Shown here: piece by piece, positions 14,800-24,036 of the stretch | Numbering within the stretch: the first letter of the stretch is position 1 | Layout of the letters: each line of letters opens with the position of its first letter | Origin: an uncultured Collinsella sp. | GTDB taxonomy: Bacteria; Actinomycetota; Coriobacteriia; Coriobacteriales; Coriobacteriaceae | Length of the DNA: 42,045 nt | Assembly (NCBI GenBank): GCA_900552155.1 | Contig: URYU01000002.1 | Location: 1-42,045, forward strand | Direction: 5' to 3' | Notes under the pieces: model-generated | The model's database searches: none | What the model saw: the letters and a program-made list of their open reading frames with translations, nothing else | Told to the model about the DNA's origin: nothing | Program-made: the position numbers and the translations under genes

Positions 14800-17700
14800 C
14801 TACGAACGGCGGATAACCTCGGTCACGACCTCGGATACCGTGGCAATGTTCGTCGGGTTGACATTGTGAGGCAGGTCGTCCTCAGTACGAGCGCAAGCCA
14901 GACGCGTGCCGTCCACGCCGGCGATGGTGAGGGCTCGGCGGCTCGCCTCGAGCGCGGCATAGGCATCGGTCTTGGCATAGGGCATCTCGAGCGCGCCACA
15001 ATCGACATGGAACGACTTGCACACCTTGCTGACCAGGTTCATGATGCGGCGATCGCCCTTGAGCAGCTGTTGTTCGCCCTCAACCGTCACCACCGAAAGC
15101 CTACCGGCGCCGACGGATTCAAGATTGATAAAGAATACGCCGCGGAGCTTATCGCGATGCGAAGCCAAGAAGGCCTTCATGCCGGCGCCATCACAATCCG
15201 AGGCGCCCGTTGCCACAAACCAGATATCGTGACCGAGCAGCTCATCATCGCCCATAGAGGCGACAGCCGAGAGCATATCTTCGGAAGAAGCGCCATCGGA
15301 AGACGTAGCGCCACCCTTCCAGCCATCGTTATCGTCCTCGAAGTTATCCCACGAACCGATGCCGCGACCGGACTTTTTGGCATCGTAATCGTCTTCGACG
15401 CCCAGCCAGTCACTCATGCTGTCCTGCTCGTTTTTCTTTTTACGACCGAACAGGCCACCCAGGCCGCGCTTGCGAGACTTGGGTGCCGCCGGGGCGGGAG
15501 CCGAAATGGTCTCGATCGGCTGCGCGCCCGACGCAACGGGCATAGGAGGCGCAACGGGTGCCGATGTGGGTTCGGGACCCTGGGCAGTAGCAAAGGGGTC
15601 GTTGACCTGGGCAGAGGGATCGGGAAGGTCGAACAGCGACGTGCGAGACGCAACGTTTGCCTGCTTCATAGACGGCAGCGACGGATCGGGGACCGAAGCC
15701 AGCGGAGACGAGGAAGGTGCAGGCGACGGTGCAGGCGCCGGATCGGGAACATTCATCTGCGGACGCGGCGATGCCTGGGAGGAAATCTGGGCCATAAGGG
15801 AATCGACCGTTTCGTCCTGAGTGGGAGCGACATTGGCAACCGTGGCACCGGAACCACTCGGGGTCGGCATGGTGAAAATCTGCGTGGAGTAAGGCCTCGA
15901 CTCATCCGTCTCGGGAGTCTCGGAAACCGCAGGCACTTCCTCCTGCTCGACCTCGGTCGAATCACCTTGATCGGCTGCCGCGTATTGCTCTTCGCCAGAG
16001 TTGGCCTCGACGGGCTCGTCCTCGGCGGCATCTTGGATTTCGGCAGCATCAATAGGCTCGTCATCGTCTGCCGCGTCGTCCTGCTCATCGGAAGCAGGAA
16101 GGGGCTCGGCAATCGCGGTGCCTTGCTTTTCAAACGTTATCGTGGAATCGAACTGCGCGGCATCAAACGACATGGTGCTATCGACGTGCTGCTGAGCCTC
16201 GAAAGACGTCGTCGCTTCAACAACATCCGCGGACGTCGGTTGCTGGGACTCAAAGGACGTTGTAGCTTCGGCGGCATCGACGGGCGCGGACTGCATAGCC
16301 TCGTTCTGCTCGAACTCTTGCGCCGCGCGCTCACGTGCCGCCTCGGCTGTCTGCTGCTGAGCGATAGCCTCCTGCTCGGCAGCCTCGCGTGCGGCAGCGC
16401 GCTTCTCCTCGAAATCGTCGACAAATTTCTTGCCCTTTGCAAGCGCACCCTTAAAGAAGTTGGAAGCGCTGGCGCCAATCGACGAGAACGCGGATGCAAT
16501 ATCGGCATGGGGCGTTGCCGCGGGAATCTCGGCCGAGAAATCAGTATCGCTCTCGTAAGACACGCGCCTCGGCTGTTCAACGTAATCGTCGTCAGACTCG
16601 TCCGCAACGTCTTGCGCCGGCGCGGCGGGAGCCAAAATGTCCAGTCCTGCCGCGGGATCGATCGCAGACACCGCCTCGGGCTCGGCAGCGGCAGCGGTAA
16701 CCGCGGCAGACTCATCATCCACGGTGACAACGGGGGCAGGCTCGGGCTCAAACGTCGGCTCCTCGCCCTCCTCGTAATCGAGCGTGCAGGACTCGGGAAG
16801 CATTCCGAGCGCACGGATGGCATCCGAACCAAAGCGGATGTTGCCGGCGGCATTGCGATAGAGCTTGGGCTCGGGCTCAGCCGCGGCAGGCTCCTCCGTC
16901 GGCTCGGCAGTGGGAACCTCGTCATTGAACTCTTCGGCCTGGACAGCCTGATTCTGGTCCTCGGGCACGATGGCGCCGATCAGCGTCTCGTCGGCGGACG
17001 CACCCTCAAAGCCCTCGATCTGCTCGTCGAAAGCCTCACCCTGTTCGGGCTCGGTTTGAGCGTCGGGAGCAATCGGCTGACCGAACTCGTCCTCGGCGTA
17101 GGTAGGCTCTTCGTACTCGATGGTGTTGCCGTAGTCGTTTTGCTGCTGGGCCGCGGCATACTCCGCCGCTGCGCGCGCCATTTCCTCGGCACGACGTTTC
17201 TGCTCCCCAAAATAGGTATCGAACGGAACATCGTCGGGAAACTCGTTTTCGCCCTGGAAGGGAGCGACGTTGTCCATAACGCCGAGCATAGCGGCGACGG
17301 AAGACTTGTTGCACACCGCGCCGGACGTATAGGGAAGAATGTGGCGGTTAGAGATGATGTTTGCCGCGTTGACAAGTGCAACGAGGGAAGCGAGGATCGC
17401 GACAATCCACAGCAGAACCTTGAGCGCGCCGGGGAGCGGCAGGATACGCAGGATGGCAACGGCAGCAGGGGCAACCGTGGCAACGGGCAACAGCTTGGCG
17501 ATGAGCGCACGATACGAAGCATAGGGCTCGCGTGCGAGCAGCTCAGCACGGGGAGAATCGTAGTGTGCGACAACGACCACCGGGCGGTTGCGCGGAGACG
17601 CGAGCGGACCCGAGGCCTTGTGGTAGGCGATGACATTTTGGCTCACGCCCGTCTTGCCCAGACGCGAAACCACGGGGTGACCCGTGCGCTCGAGCACGTA

Positions 17701-17976
17701 AAGAACGGCGCCGACAATAGCCAGCAAGGTGCCGACCAAGCCGATACCGCCGCCGATGCCCATCAGCAGGGCGCCGGCAAACGCAAGAATACCGGTAACG
17801 GCAAATGCCAACCTACTGGGCGCCGGGGCATTGAACTCCTGAACCTCGGGATCAAAGCCGTGGTTGCGAAAGATCTGAGCGATATCCTCGGCAGCCAAGC
17901 GCTCTTCTTCGCTGCATGCCGGCGTAATGCCGGTGTTCTGCAGCAGGTGGTTAATATAGTTCTGGGTGTTCGCCAT
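14800..17976 (-). CDS. M28-like membrane protein with very large acidic insert
   Basis: 1058 residues from MANTQNYINH; GGAG five bases before this ATG makes it the start although the frame is open further. N-terminal half of an M28 zinc-peptidase-like fold with AHYDSPR (H138, D140), membrane segments at about 55-95 and 162-205, then GAVCNKSSVAAML where family members normally have GAxDNxSGVA, so the bridging Asp position is Cys222. About 670 residues (240-912) of Glu/Ala/Pro/Gln-rich low complexity follow. The fold resumes at IWFVATGASDCDGAG (family: GAEE), FFINLESVG (family: NLDxxG) and RTEDDLPHNV. Several usual metal ligands are therefore replaced. It may be an inactive or altered peptidase with a disordered loop. 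Precise function unknown. Confidence 0.72.
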   Translation of the reverse strand: MANTQNYINHLLQNTGITPACSEEERLAAEDIAQIFRNHGFDPEVQEFNAPAPSRLAFAVTGILAFAGALLMGIGGGIGLVGTLLAIVGAVLYVLERTGHPVVSRLGKTGVSQNVIAYHKASGPLASPRNRPVVVVAHYDSPRAELLAREPYASYRALIAKLLPVATVAPAAVAILRILPLPGALKVLLWIVAILASLVALVNAANIISNRHILPYTSGAVCNKSSVAAMLGVMDNVAPFQGENEFPDDVPFDTYFGEQKRRAEEMARAAAEYAAAQQQNDYGNTIEYEEPTYAEDEFGQPIAPDAQTEPEQGEAFDEQIEGFEGASADETLIGAIVPEDQNQAVQAEEFNDEVPTAEPTEEPAAAEPEPKLYRNAAGNIRFGSDAIRALGMLPESCTLDYEEGEEPTFEPEPAPVVTVDDESAAVTAAAAEPEAVSAIDPAAGLDILAPAAPAQDVADESDDDYVEQPRRVSYESDTDFSAEIPAATPHADIASAFSSIGASASNFFKGALAKGKKFVDDFEEKRAAAREAAEQEAIAQQQTAEAARERAAQEFEQNEAMQSAPVDAAEATTSFESQQPTSADVVEATTSFEAQQHVDSTMSFDAAQFDSTITFEKQGTAIAEPLPASDEQDDAADDDEPIDAAEIQDAAEDEPVEANSGEEQYAAADQGDSTEVEQEEVPAVSETPETDESRPYSTQIFTMPTPSGSGATVANVAPTQDETVDSLMAQISSQASPRPQMNVPDPAPAPSPAPSSSPLASVPDPSLPSMKQANVASRTSLFDLPDPSAQVNDPFATAQGPEPTSAPVAPPMPVASGAQPIETISAPAPAAPKSRKRGLGGLFGRKKKNEQDSMSDWLGVEDDYDAKKSGRGIGSWDNFEDDNDGWKGGATSSDGASSEDMLSAVASMGDDELLGHDIWFVATGASDCDGAGMKAFLASHRDKLRGVFFINLESVGAGRLSVVTVEGEQQLLKGDRRIMNLVSKVCKSFHVDCGALEMPYAKTDAYAALEASRRALTIAGVDGTRLACARTEDDLPHNVNPTNIATVSEVVTEVIRRS

Positions 17977-18174
17977 GTGCGCTCCACATCCATAATCCGA
18001 CAAATAGGCCCAATGCATGCACATTAGAACCGTATATAGTCGAAAGTATACCCCGAGCGAGCGCAAACGACCGAATTCGGGCCATCTTAACGCCCCGAGC
18101 GGACAAGGATATAGCCTAATCTCCATATCGGACTAAAATCATGGCAGCAAACCACCTTCTCATGCGAGGACTCT

Positions 18175-19197
18175 ATGACGGCAAGCGACACGACCGCGAC
18201 AATTAAAAAGGGGAATTCGGAGCCCAGTTTCGATAAAACGGCTCAGCGCATCCTCAATCTTTTCTTTGTGCTCAACAGCTCCCCCGAACCGCTGACGACC
18301 GAGCAGATCGTCTTGGATTCTGACCTGGGATATGGTTCGGGCAACATCGACTCGGATAAGCGCAAGTTTCGGCGCGATCGTGACAAACTGCTCGAGCGTG
18401 GCATCTTAATCAAGGAGGTTCGCCCCGCCGGTGCGCAGGAGACCGAGGAAAGCTCGTGGACAATCGACCGCGAGCACACGTTTGCAGCAGGCGGCCTCAT
18501 CACCGCAGACGACGCCGATATCCTGCTCAACGCCATCGACCAGACGCTAGCGGCCGGCTCATCCACTTTTGCCGCACCGCTTGCCGATATTCGCTCCAAG
18601 ATTGCCTACCTCACCGGTAGGACGACGGTGGACGAGGCGCCGATCCGCCGCTCTCCCACCGTCGATGCGGTATGGAGCGCCTTTGCCGAGCGATGCGCGC
18701 TGCGATTTTTATATCAGAACGGACGCGGCGAGCAGAAAGAACGTACCGTCCGCGTCTACGGCATGTTCGAGCGCGAGGGCATGGCGTACTTCTGCGGCCT
18801 CGACAACGTCACCGACGACATCAGGACATTCCGCTGCGACCGTATCGTTCGTGCTTGGCGTCCTTCGAAGGCCTATGTCATCCCCGCGAACTTCAATCTC
18901 AACGACTATCTGTTCTTTGAATTCGATTTTGCCGACCGACCGCCCGTTGCAGCCACGTTCTCGTTCGCCCCTCAGACGCAGATCGATATGATCAACGGCC
19001 TCACGCGCGGGCGAGGTGAGCTCGCACACACCGATGTGGGATGGACCTGGACCGTTGACGTGCGCGATCTTGAAGCCGCCGCCTCATTTTGCATGGCCCA
19101 CGCCATGGACGGCATGCGGCCCATGGCCCCCAAATCGCTCAAGCAGGCGTGGAACCACCTCATCGAAAGGACGGTGCACGAGCATGCCCGTGCGTAA
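18175..19197 (+). CDS. WYL-domain transcriptional regulator, first of pair (PafB-like)
   Basis: 340 residues: an N-terminal winged-helix region (about 20-85), a linker domain, and a WYL domain (about 165-240) in which the name-giving WYL is MAYFCG at about 203-208, followed by a C-terminal extension. Such proteins usually regulate DNA-damage or stress genes, and actinobacteria often carry them as adjacent pairs (PafB and PafC). GAGGA precedes the ATG. It overlaps the next gene by 14 bases. It is divergent from the M28-like gene, with about 200 bases between. The assignment to PafB rests on the paired arrangement; the regulon is not visible here. Confidence 0.85.
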   Translation: MTASDTTATIKKGNSEPSFDKTAQRILNLFFVLNSSPEPLTTEQIVLDSDLGYGSGNIDSDKRKFRRDRDKLLERGILIKEVRPAGAQETEESSWTIDREHTFAAGGLITADDADILLNAIDQTLAAGSSTFAAPLADIRSKIAYLTGRTTVDEAPIRRSPTVDAVWSAFAERCALRFLYQNGRGEQKERTVRVYGMFEREGMAYFCGLDNVTDDIRTFRCDRIVRAWRPSKAYVIPANFNLNDYLFFEFDFADRPPVAATFSFAPQTQIDMINGLTRGRGELAHTDVGWTWTVDVRDLEAAASFCMAHAMDGMRPMAPKSLKQAWNHLIERTVHEHARA

Positions 19198-20101
19198 ACT
19201 CACCAGCGAGCAGAGGCTCTCGCGCGCCATCGACATCATGGAGGCCCTCTACGCCGCCGGCGAGAGCGGTATGACACGAACCGAGATTTGCAGTCGCTTT
19301 GACATCACGGGGGTATCGCTCGACGAGATTCTCGAGATCGTCTCGACGCTCGCGGACCGAGAATCGGGCGCGCGCATCATCTGCGAATGCCGCGGCGAGC
19401 GTGTGGTCCTCACCGGTGACGCCGGGCGTGTGCTACCGTTGCGCCTGAGTGCCGCCGAGGGCGCTGTGCTCAACCATGAACTTGAATCGTTGGGGATCGA
19501 GCCCCAGGCGGCGGTTCGGATTCGACATGCCCTTCTACCCGAAGAGCTCGGCTATAACCAGAGCATCTTTGACACCGTCAACCACGGGTCGCACTGGCAG
19601 CAGCTAAGCTGCGCCATTCAGGACGGCGTTCGCTGCCGTATCTCGTATCGCTCGATGGACGATGCACGGCCACGCGAGCGTCTGGTCGACCCCTTGCGCA
19701 TTACGGCAAACGGCGACCAAACATACCTGATTGCCTGGGACATCGCAGTCGATGAGCAGCGCACCTATCGCATGGATAAAATCGAGGGACTCGCCTTGAC
19801 GGAAGACTCCGTCGTGCCTCACGCACCGGACGTTGCATCCCTCCACGATTCCCTTGCCCGGACACAGCGTAGCGCAAAGCTCCTGATGCCATTCGATATG
19901 GCGGAACATCTGGACTGGGCCGGCATCACCCTAATCGAGCGCAGCGGGGCAGACATGGCAATGGTAACCGTGCATTACGGCTCCGAGCGTTGGCTACTGA
20001 GCCAGGTAATCGCAGCGGGCGGAGCCATCCGCATCTTGGATGACCCCGCCCTGTCAAAGCGTCTGTGCGATATGGCAAAAACCCTCGTTTGTCCGCTTTA
20101 G
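19184..20101 (+). CDS. WYL-domain transcriptional regulator, second of pair (PafC-like)
   Basis: 305 residues from MPVRKLTSEQRL. N-terminal winged helix (about 10-60, MTRTEICSRFDITGVSLDEIL), WYL domain with QTYLIAWDIAVDEQRTYRMDKI, and a C-terminal domain ending LLSQVIAAGGAIRILDDP. Start chosen at ATG 19184, inside the end of the first gene; AAGGA lies about 12 bases before it. Overlap of 14 bases implies coupled translation and probably a heterodimer. The last 4 bases overlap the end of the convergent helicase gene. Confidence 0.85.
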   Translation: MPVRKLTSEQRLSRAIDIMEALYAAGESGMTRTEICSRFDITGVSLDEILEIVSTLADRESGARIICECRGERVVLTGDAGRVLPLRLSAAEGAVLNHELESLGIEPQAAVRIRHALLPEELGYNQSIFDTVNHGSHWQQLSCAIQDGVRCRISYRSMDDARPRERLVDPLRITANGDQTYLIAWDIAVDEQRTYRMDKIEGLALTEDSVVPHAPDVASLHDSLARTQRSAKLLMPFDMAEHLDWAGITLIERSGADMAMVTVHYGSERWLLSQVIAAGGAIRILDDPALSKRLCDMAKTLVCPL

Positions 20102-22992
20102 CGCCGCCGCTCGTGGCGTGCACGCCACAGTTGCAGATAGTGCCCGATCTGCGCCGATTCGATGCGCTGGTAGGAGCTCGTGGGCAGCGACGTTAAGAAC
20201 TTCTTTCCGTAGCCCTTCGTCACCAGGCGCGGGTCGGCCAGAATCAGCACGCCGCAATCGGTCGACGAGCGGATAAGGCGGCCAGCCGCCTGCTTGACCT
20301 CGAGCACCGCCTCGGGCAGCGAATAGCGCGCCCAAGCGCGGTCTTCGCGCAGGTTGCGCTCGCACGAGAGCGGGTCCGTGGGGCTCGAGAACGGCAGCTT
20401 GGGAATGATGACGCAGCGCAGCGTCTCGCCGCTGGCGTCGAATCCCTCCCAGAAGGCCTTAAGAGCAAAAAGCGACGAGGTCGGCTCGTTGATAAACCGG
20501 TCGCGCAGGCGACGAGGAGATGAGTTGCGCTGCTGGCAGTTGAGCTCCAGACCCGCACGGGCCATCTTGGGCTCAACGCGGGCGTACAGGTCTTCCATGT
20601 CGCGCCGATTGGTAAACAGTGTGAGCACCGATCCGCCCATGGCAAGATGGGCGTCGACCAGCACGCGCTCGAGCGCCGTAAGATAGCTCTCACGATCGCG
20701 CGGATCGGGGATATCGCCCGCAACGACTACAGCCATGTTCGAATCAAAGTCGTAGCTCGAGTCCAAGTGCAGCGATGAGGATGTTGAAGCACCGATGCGA
20801 TCGAGGCCGACCGCGTGGTTAAAGTGTTCAAAGCTTTTGGACACCGTCATGGTCGCCGAGGCAAAGATAGCCGTGTGAACCTCGGGCAGCCACTCGGTTG
20901 CCAAGGCCTCGCCAATGTCGATGCGCTCTGCGGTCATTGACTCTCCGCCGGCACGCAACCTGCGATTGACCTGCAGCGAATACACGTAGTGTTCATCGGT
21001 GCCGTCGATGATGAGTTTGAGGTTCTCGGCCAGCTCGTGCAGGCGGCGCGAGATATCGCCCAGGTCGACAACAACCTCGGGCTTGTCGGCGGCGACGGCT
21101 TGCACCAGCGCGTCGACGCTCTTGTCAGCTTGTTCCAATGCATCGATGGCAGCGTAGGCCGACTGTAAGAAATCATGCCAGTCGTCAGATTCGCGCAGCT
21201 CGGGGCCAATCCATAGATTGGCATTGTCATAACCCCCACGGGCACGGCGGCCGAGCTCGCGAACGCCATCGAACACGTCGGCGATTGCCATGCTCGCGCG
21301 CGCAACCGTCGACGTCGCCTTGGCAGTAAGGCCCAGATAGAGCGTAGAGCCCTCGGAGGTTGCCAAATCACGGGAAACCTGGCTTAGCGCACCGGTGCTC
21401 GCGCCACCCAGGCGCTCAAACAGAACGCGTGATTCGTCCGCCGACACCACGCGCGCCCACTGACGGCGCGCCTCGCGCTCGATGGAATGGGCCTCGTCGA
21501 TTACCCAATGACGAATCGGAGGCAAAATCCTGCCCTCGGCCGCGACATTGCGGAACAGCAGGGAATGGTTGGTGACCACCACGTCGGCATGCGCCGCACG
21601 ACGGCGAGCGCCGTGGACCAAACATTTATCAGGGAAAAACGGGCAGAGGCGACGAGCACACTCGCGCGAGGCCGTCGTAAAGTCGGGGCGGTTGACGCTG
21701 CGCCACCGAATGCCGAGCGAGTCGAGGTCGCCATCGGCTGATTGACAGACGTACGCCATAATGACCGCGACCGCCGTAAGCGTGTCCGCCGGATCGCGCT
21801 TGGTGGTAATCTCGACCTGGCTGCGGCTCATGCGCTCAAGCTTGCGCAGACACGGATAGTGGTCATATCCCTTGAGAGCGCAAAATGACAGGCCACCGTC
21901 CAGTTGCTCGGCAAGTTTTGGTAGCTCATGGTACATGAGTTGGTCGGCAAGATTGTTCGATTTGGTCGCAATACCAACCGTGATGTTGTTACGGCGCGCT
22001 GCCTCGGCAAAAGGCACCAGATAGGCCATCGATTTGCCGACGCCCGTGCCCGCCTCAATTACACGATGAGTGCCCGTGACCAGCGCATCGCGGACCTCGA
22101 GCGCCATCGCGATCTGCTCATCACGCGGCTCGTAGGTGGGATACATGCGATTGACCAGGCCACCCGGCGCATAGTCTGCCTCAATCTCCTCACGACTCGG
22201 CATCTTGAGGACCGGCAGTTCGTCGGCGTCCACCCGATCGTCGGCGCGATCGGCCTTGAGAACGTCAGCACGAGCGGCGCTGAGAGAGAAGATAGAACCA
22301 GGGTTCTGCCCCGCCAAGAACGAGAAGATAGGACGATAGGACCAAGGCACGTCCGAATGCATGTCGGCTAGGCGCGCCATGAGGCCCTGGGGCAAGTCGG
22401 TGAGCGCCACGAGCAACACGCGCCATACGCCACACAGGGCGTCGACGTCGGCATTGGCACGGTGTGATACCGAGTCACAGCCAAACAGATCGGCCATAAA
22501 AGACAGCTTGTGCGAGGCCAGGCGCGGAAGCGCGATGCGCGACAGCGCCAGCGAATCGATCCAAATATCGCTCACGTTGACGCCGCCTTTGACCGACTCG
22601 ATAAACGAGCGGTCGAACGTGGCGTTATGTGCGATCACCGGGCAACCACCGACAAAATCGGCGAGAGCGGCGACGGCCTCAACGGCCGACGGGGCATCTG
22701 CCACATCGGCATTTGTAATGCGCGAGAGCTCGGTAATCTCGGCGGGAATCAGCTGCTTGGGATGCACGAAGGTATCGAAACGGTCGACGATCTCGCGGCC
22801 CGAAAGACGGGCCGCCGAGATCTCGATCAGTTCATTGTCCTGCACCGAAAGACCTGTGGTCTCGGTATCGAGGACAATTACATCTTCCTCGATAAGACCA
22901 AAGGACTGCGTTTTGGCGCGTTCGGCTAGCGTGGCATAGGAGTCGATGACAAACTGCGGCGTTCCTGACGAAACCGCGTCCTCGATTAGCAT
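20098..22992 (-). CDS. dinG: DEDDh exonuclease - DinG-type helicase fusion
   Basis: 964 residues. Residues about 36-200 are a DnaQ-like 3'-5' exonuclease: LDTETTG (D42, E44), IAHNATFDRSFI, and HRANADVD. Then an XPD/DinG-type superfamily 2 helicase: EAGTGVGKSMAYL (Walker A), cysteines in YPCLRKLE and CARRLCPFFPDKC that fit an iron-sulfur cluster, VIDEAHSIE (DEAH box), and C-terminal motifs ending QAAGRLIRSSTDCG. The layout matches the exonuclease-fused DinG of Firmicutes; the four cysteines suggest the cluster is retained. A repair role fits the adjacent WYL regulators, but regulation by them is inference. ATG start; the ribosome site is weak. Confidence 0.92.
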   Translation of the reverse strand: MLIEDAVSSGTPQFVIDSYATLAERAKTQSFGLIEEDVIVLDTETTGLSVQDNELIEISAARLSGREIVDRFDTFVHPKQLIPAEITELSRITNADVADAPSAVEAVAALADFVGGCPVIAHNATFDRSFIESVKGGVNVSDIWIDSLALSRIALPRLASHKLSFMADLFGCDSVSHRANADVDALCGVWRVLLVALTDLPQGLMARLADMHSDVPWSYRPIFSFLAGQNPGSIFSLSAARADVLKADRADDRVDADELPVLKMPSREEIEADYAPGGLVNRMYPTYEPRDEQIAMALEVRDALVTGTHRVIEAGTGVGKSMAYLVPFAEAARRNNITVGIATKSNNLADQLMYHELPKLAEQLDGGLSFCALKGYDHYPCLRKLERMSRSQVEITTKRDPADTLTAVAVIMAYVCQSADGDLDSLGIRWRSVNRPDFTTASRECARRLCPFFPDKCLVHGARRRAAHADVVVTNHSLLFRNVAAEGRILPPIRHWVIDEAHSIEREARRQWARVVSADESRVLFERLGGASTGALSQVSRDLATSEGSTLYLGLTAKATSTVARASMAIADVFDGVRELGRRARGGYDNANLWIGPELRESDDWHDFLQSAYAAIDALEQADKSVDALVQAVAADKPEVVVDLGDISRRLHELAENLKLIIDGTDEHYVYSLQVNRRLRAGGESMTAERIDIGEALATEWLPEVHTAIFASATMTVSKSFEHFNHAVGLDRIGASTSSSLHLDSSYDFDSNMAVVVAGDIPDPRDRESYLTALERVLVDAHLAMGGSVLTLFTNRRDMEDLYARVEPKMARAGLELNCQQRNSSPRRLRDRFINEPTSSLFALKAFWEGFDASGETLRCVIIPKLPFSSPTDPLSCERNLREDRAWARYSLPEAVLEVKQAAGRLIRSSTDCGVLILADPRLVTKGYGKKFLTSLPTSSYQRIESAQIGHYLQLWRARHERRR

Positions 22993-23033
22993 GCAATGCC
23001 CGCTCGACGAAGGCCCATCCGGATCAGGCTGTC

Positions 23034-23951
23034 TCAGACCTGCGGGAACGTCATGTCGTCGGTGTGGCGGAGCTCATCCGGATACAGCGACGTATCGGTC
23101 ATGCCGGGAATGGTATTGGTCTCGAGGATAACGGGGCCGTCCTCACTCACAATAAAATCGCTGCGCGAGATACCTAGGCAACCGAGGGCCTTGTGAGCGG
23201 CGCAGGCAAGCTCCTGAGCGCGAGCGTAATTCTCGGGTGAAATCTGCGCCGGAATGCGATGGATGTCCGTAGGGTCGACATACTTCACGTCCAGATCGTA
23301 GAACTCGCAGTCCTCGGGCTTACGAATCTCGACAATCGGCAGAGCGCGCACGTCATCTTCGCCGTATACGCCGACGGTGATCTCGGTACCCTCGATGCAC
23401 TTCTCGGCCAGCACTTTGTCGCCGTACTCAAACGCCTTGGCGATTGCCGCGGGCAGCTCGGAGGGCTCATGGACCAGAGAAATGCCATAGCTGGAACCGT
23501 TAACGGCCGGCTTCACAAAGCAGCGCTCGCCACAAACCTCGACGATATGATCGATATCGACTTCATCGCCCACCTCGAGCGCAAGGCCGGGGGCAACAGG
23601 AATGCCCGCCTTGGCGTACAGGAGCTTAGAGACCTCCTTGTCGGCACCGCAGGCGCTAGCAAGCACGCCCGAGGCCGTGTAGGGGATACCCAGGGTCTCC
23701 ATGGCGCCCTGCATAGCACCATCCTCGCCGCCGGCACCGTGCATGGCGATAAACGCCACGTCAAAGCCGCCGGTTGCCATGGTTACCATAAAGTCATCAG
23801 CGGCCGTATCGAGCAGCTCCACCGAGGTGTAGCCGGCTTCCTTCAGTGCCACTACAACGTTCTTTCCCGAATTGAGCGAGATCTCGCGCTCAGCGGAATG
23901 ACCGCCCGCCAAGACCGCTACATGCATGTTCTCTAGGCTTTTACCCGGCAT
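23034..23951 (-). CDS. ddl: D-alanine--D-alanine ligase
   Basis: ATP-grasp ligase that makes D-Ala-D-Ala for peptidoglycan. 305 residues, the short form. Landmarks: VAVLAGGHSAEREISLNSG, MHGAGGEDGAMQGAMETLGIPYTASG, KPAVNGSSYGISLV, and ILETNTIPGMTDTSLYPDELR. AGGAGG seven bases before ATG 23951 supports this start rather than the internal ATG at the ninth codon. It is transcribed away from rlmN. Confidence 0.96.
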   Translation of the reverse strand: MPGKSLENMHVAVLAGGHSAEREISLNSGKNVVVALKEAGYTSVELLDTAADDFMVTMATGGFDVAFIAMHGAGGEDGAMQGAMETLGIPYTASGVLASACGADKEVSKLLYAKAGIPVAPGLALEVGDEVDIDHIVEVCGERCFVKPAVNGSSYGISLVHEPSELPAAIAKAFEYGDKVLAEKCIEGTEITVGVYGEDDVRALPIVEIRKPEDCEFYDLDVKYVDPTDIHRIPAQISPENYARAQELACAAHKALGCLGISRSDFIVSEDGPVILETNTIPGMTDTSLYPDELRHTDDMTFPQV

Positions 23952-23991
23952 GGGCAGACTCCTCCTCTATAATTTCTGCAGCTGATACCAT

Positions 23992-24021
23992 ATTGTAGCG
24001 ATACCCTCTACGTTTCCCCAA
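23992..24021 (-). promoter_or_regulatory. Probable ddl promoter
   Basis: On the minus strand TTGGGG, 18 bases and TACAAT, about 40 bases before the ddl start. The same -35/-10 pair (TTGGGA, TACAAT) is used before tRNA-Lys. Confidence 0.45.
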
Positions 24022-24036
24022 AATCGAAAGGCTTCC

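Noticed and set aside
14755..18027. A 1090-codon plus-strand frame opposite the M28-like gene
   Set aside because: The product is a low-complexity Arg/Gly/Leu sequence mirroring the repetitive codons of the real gene. The minus-strand frame has the recognisable fold and ribosome site.
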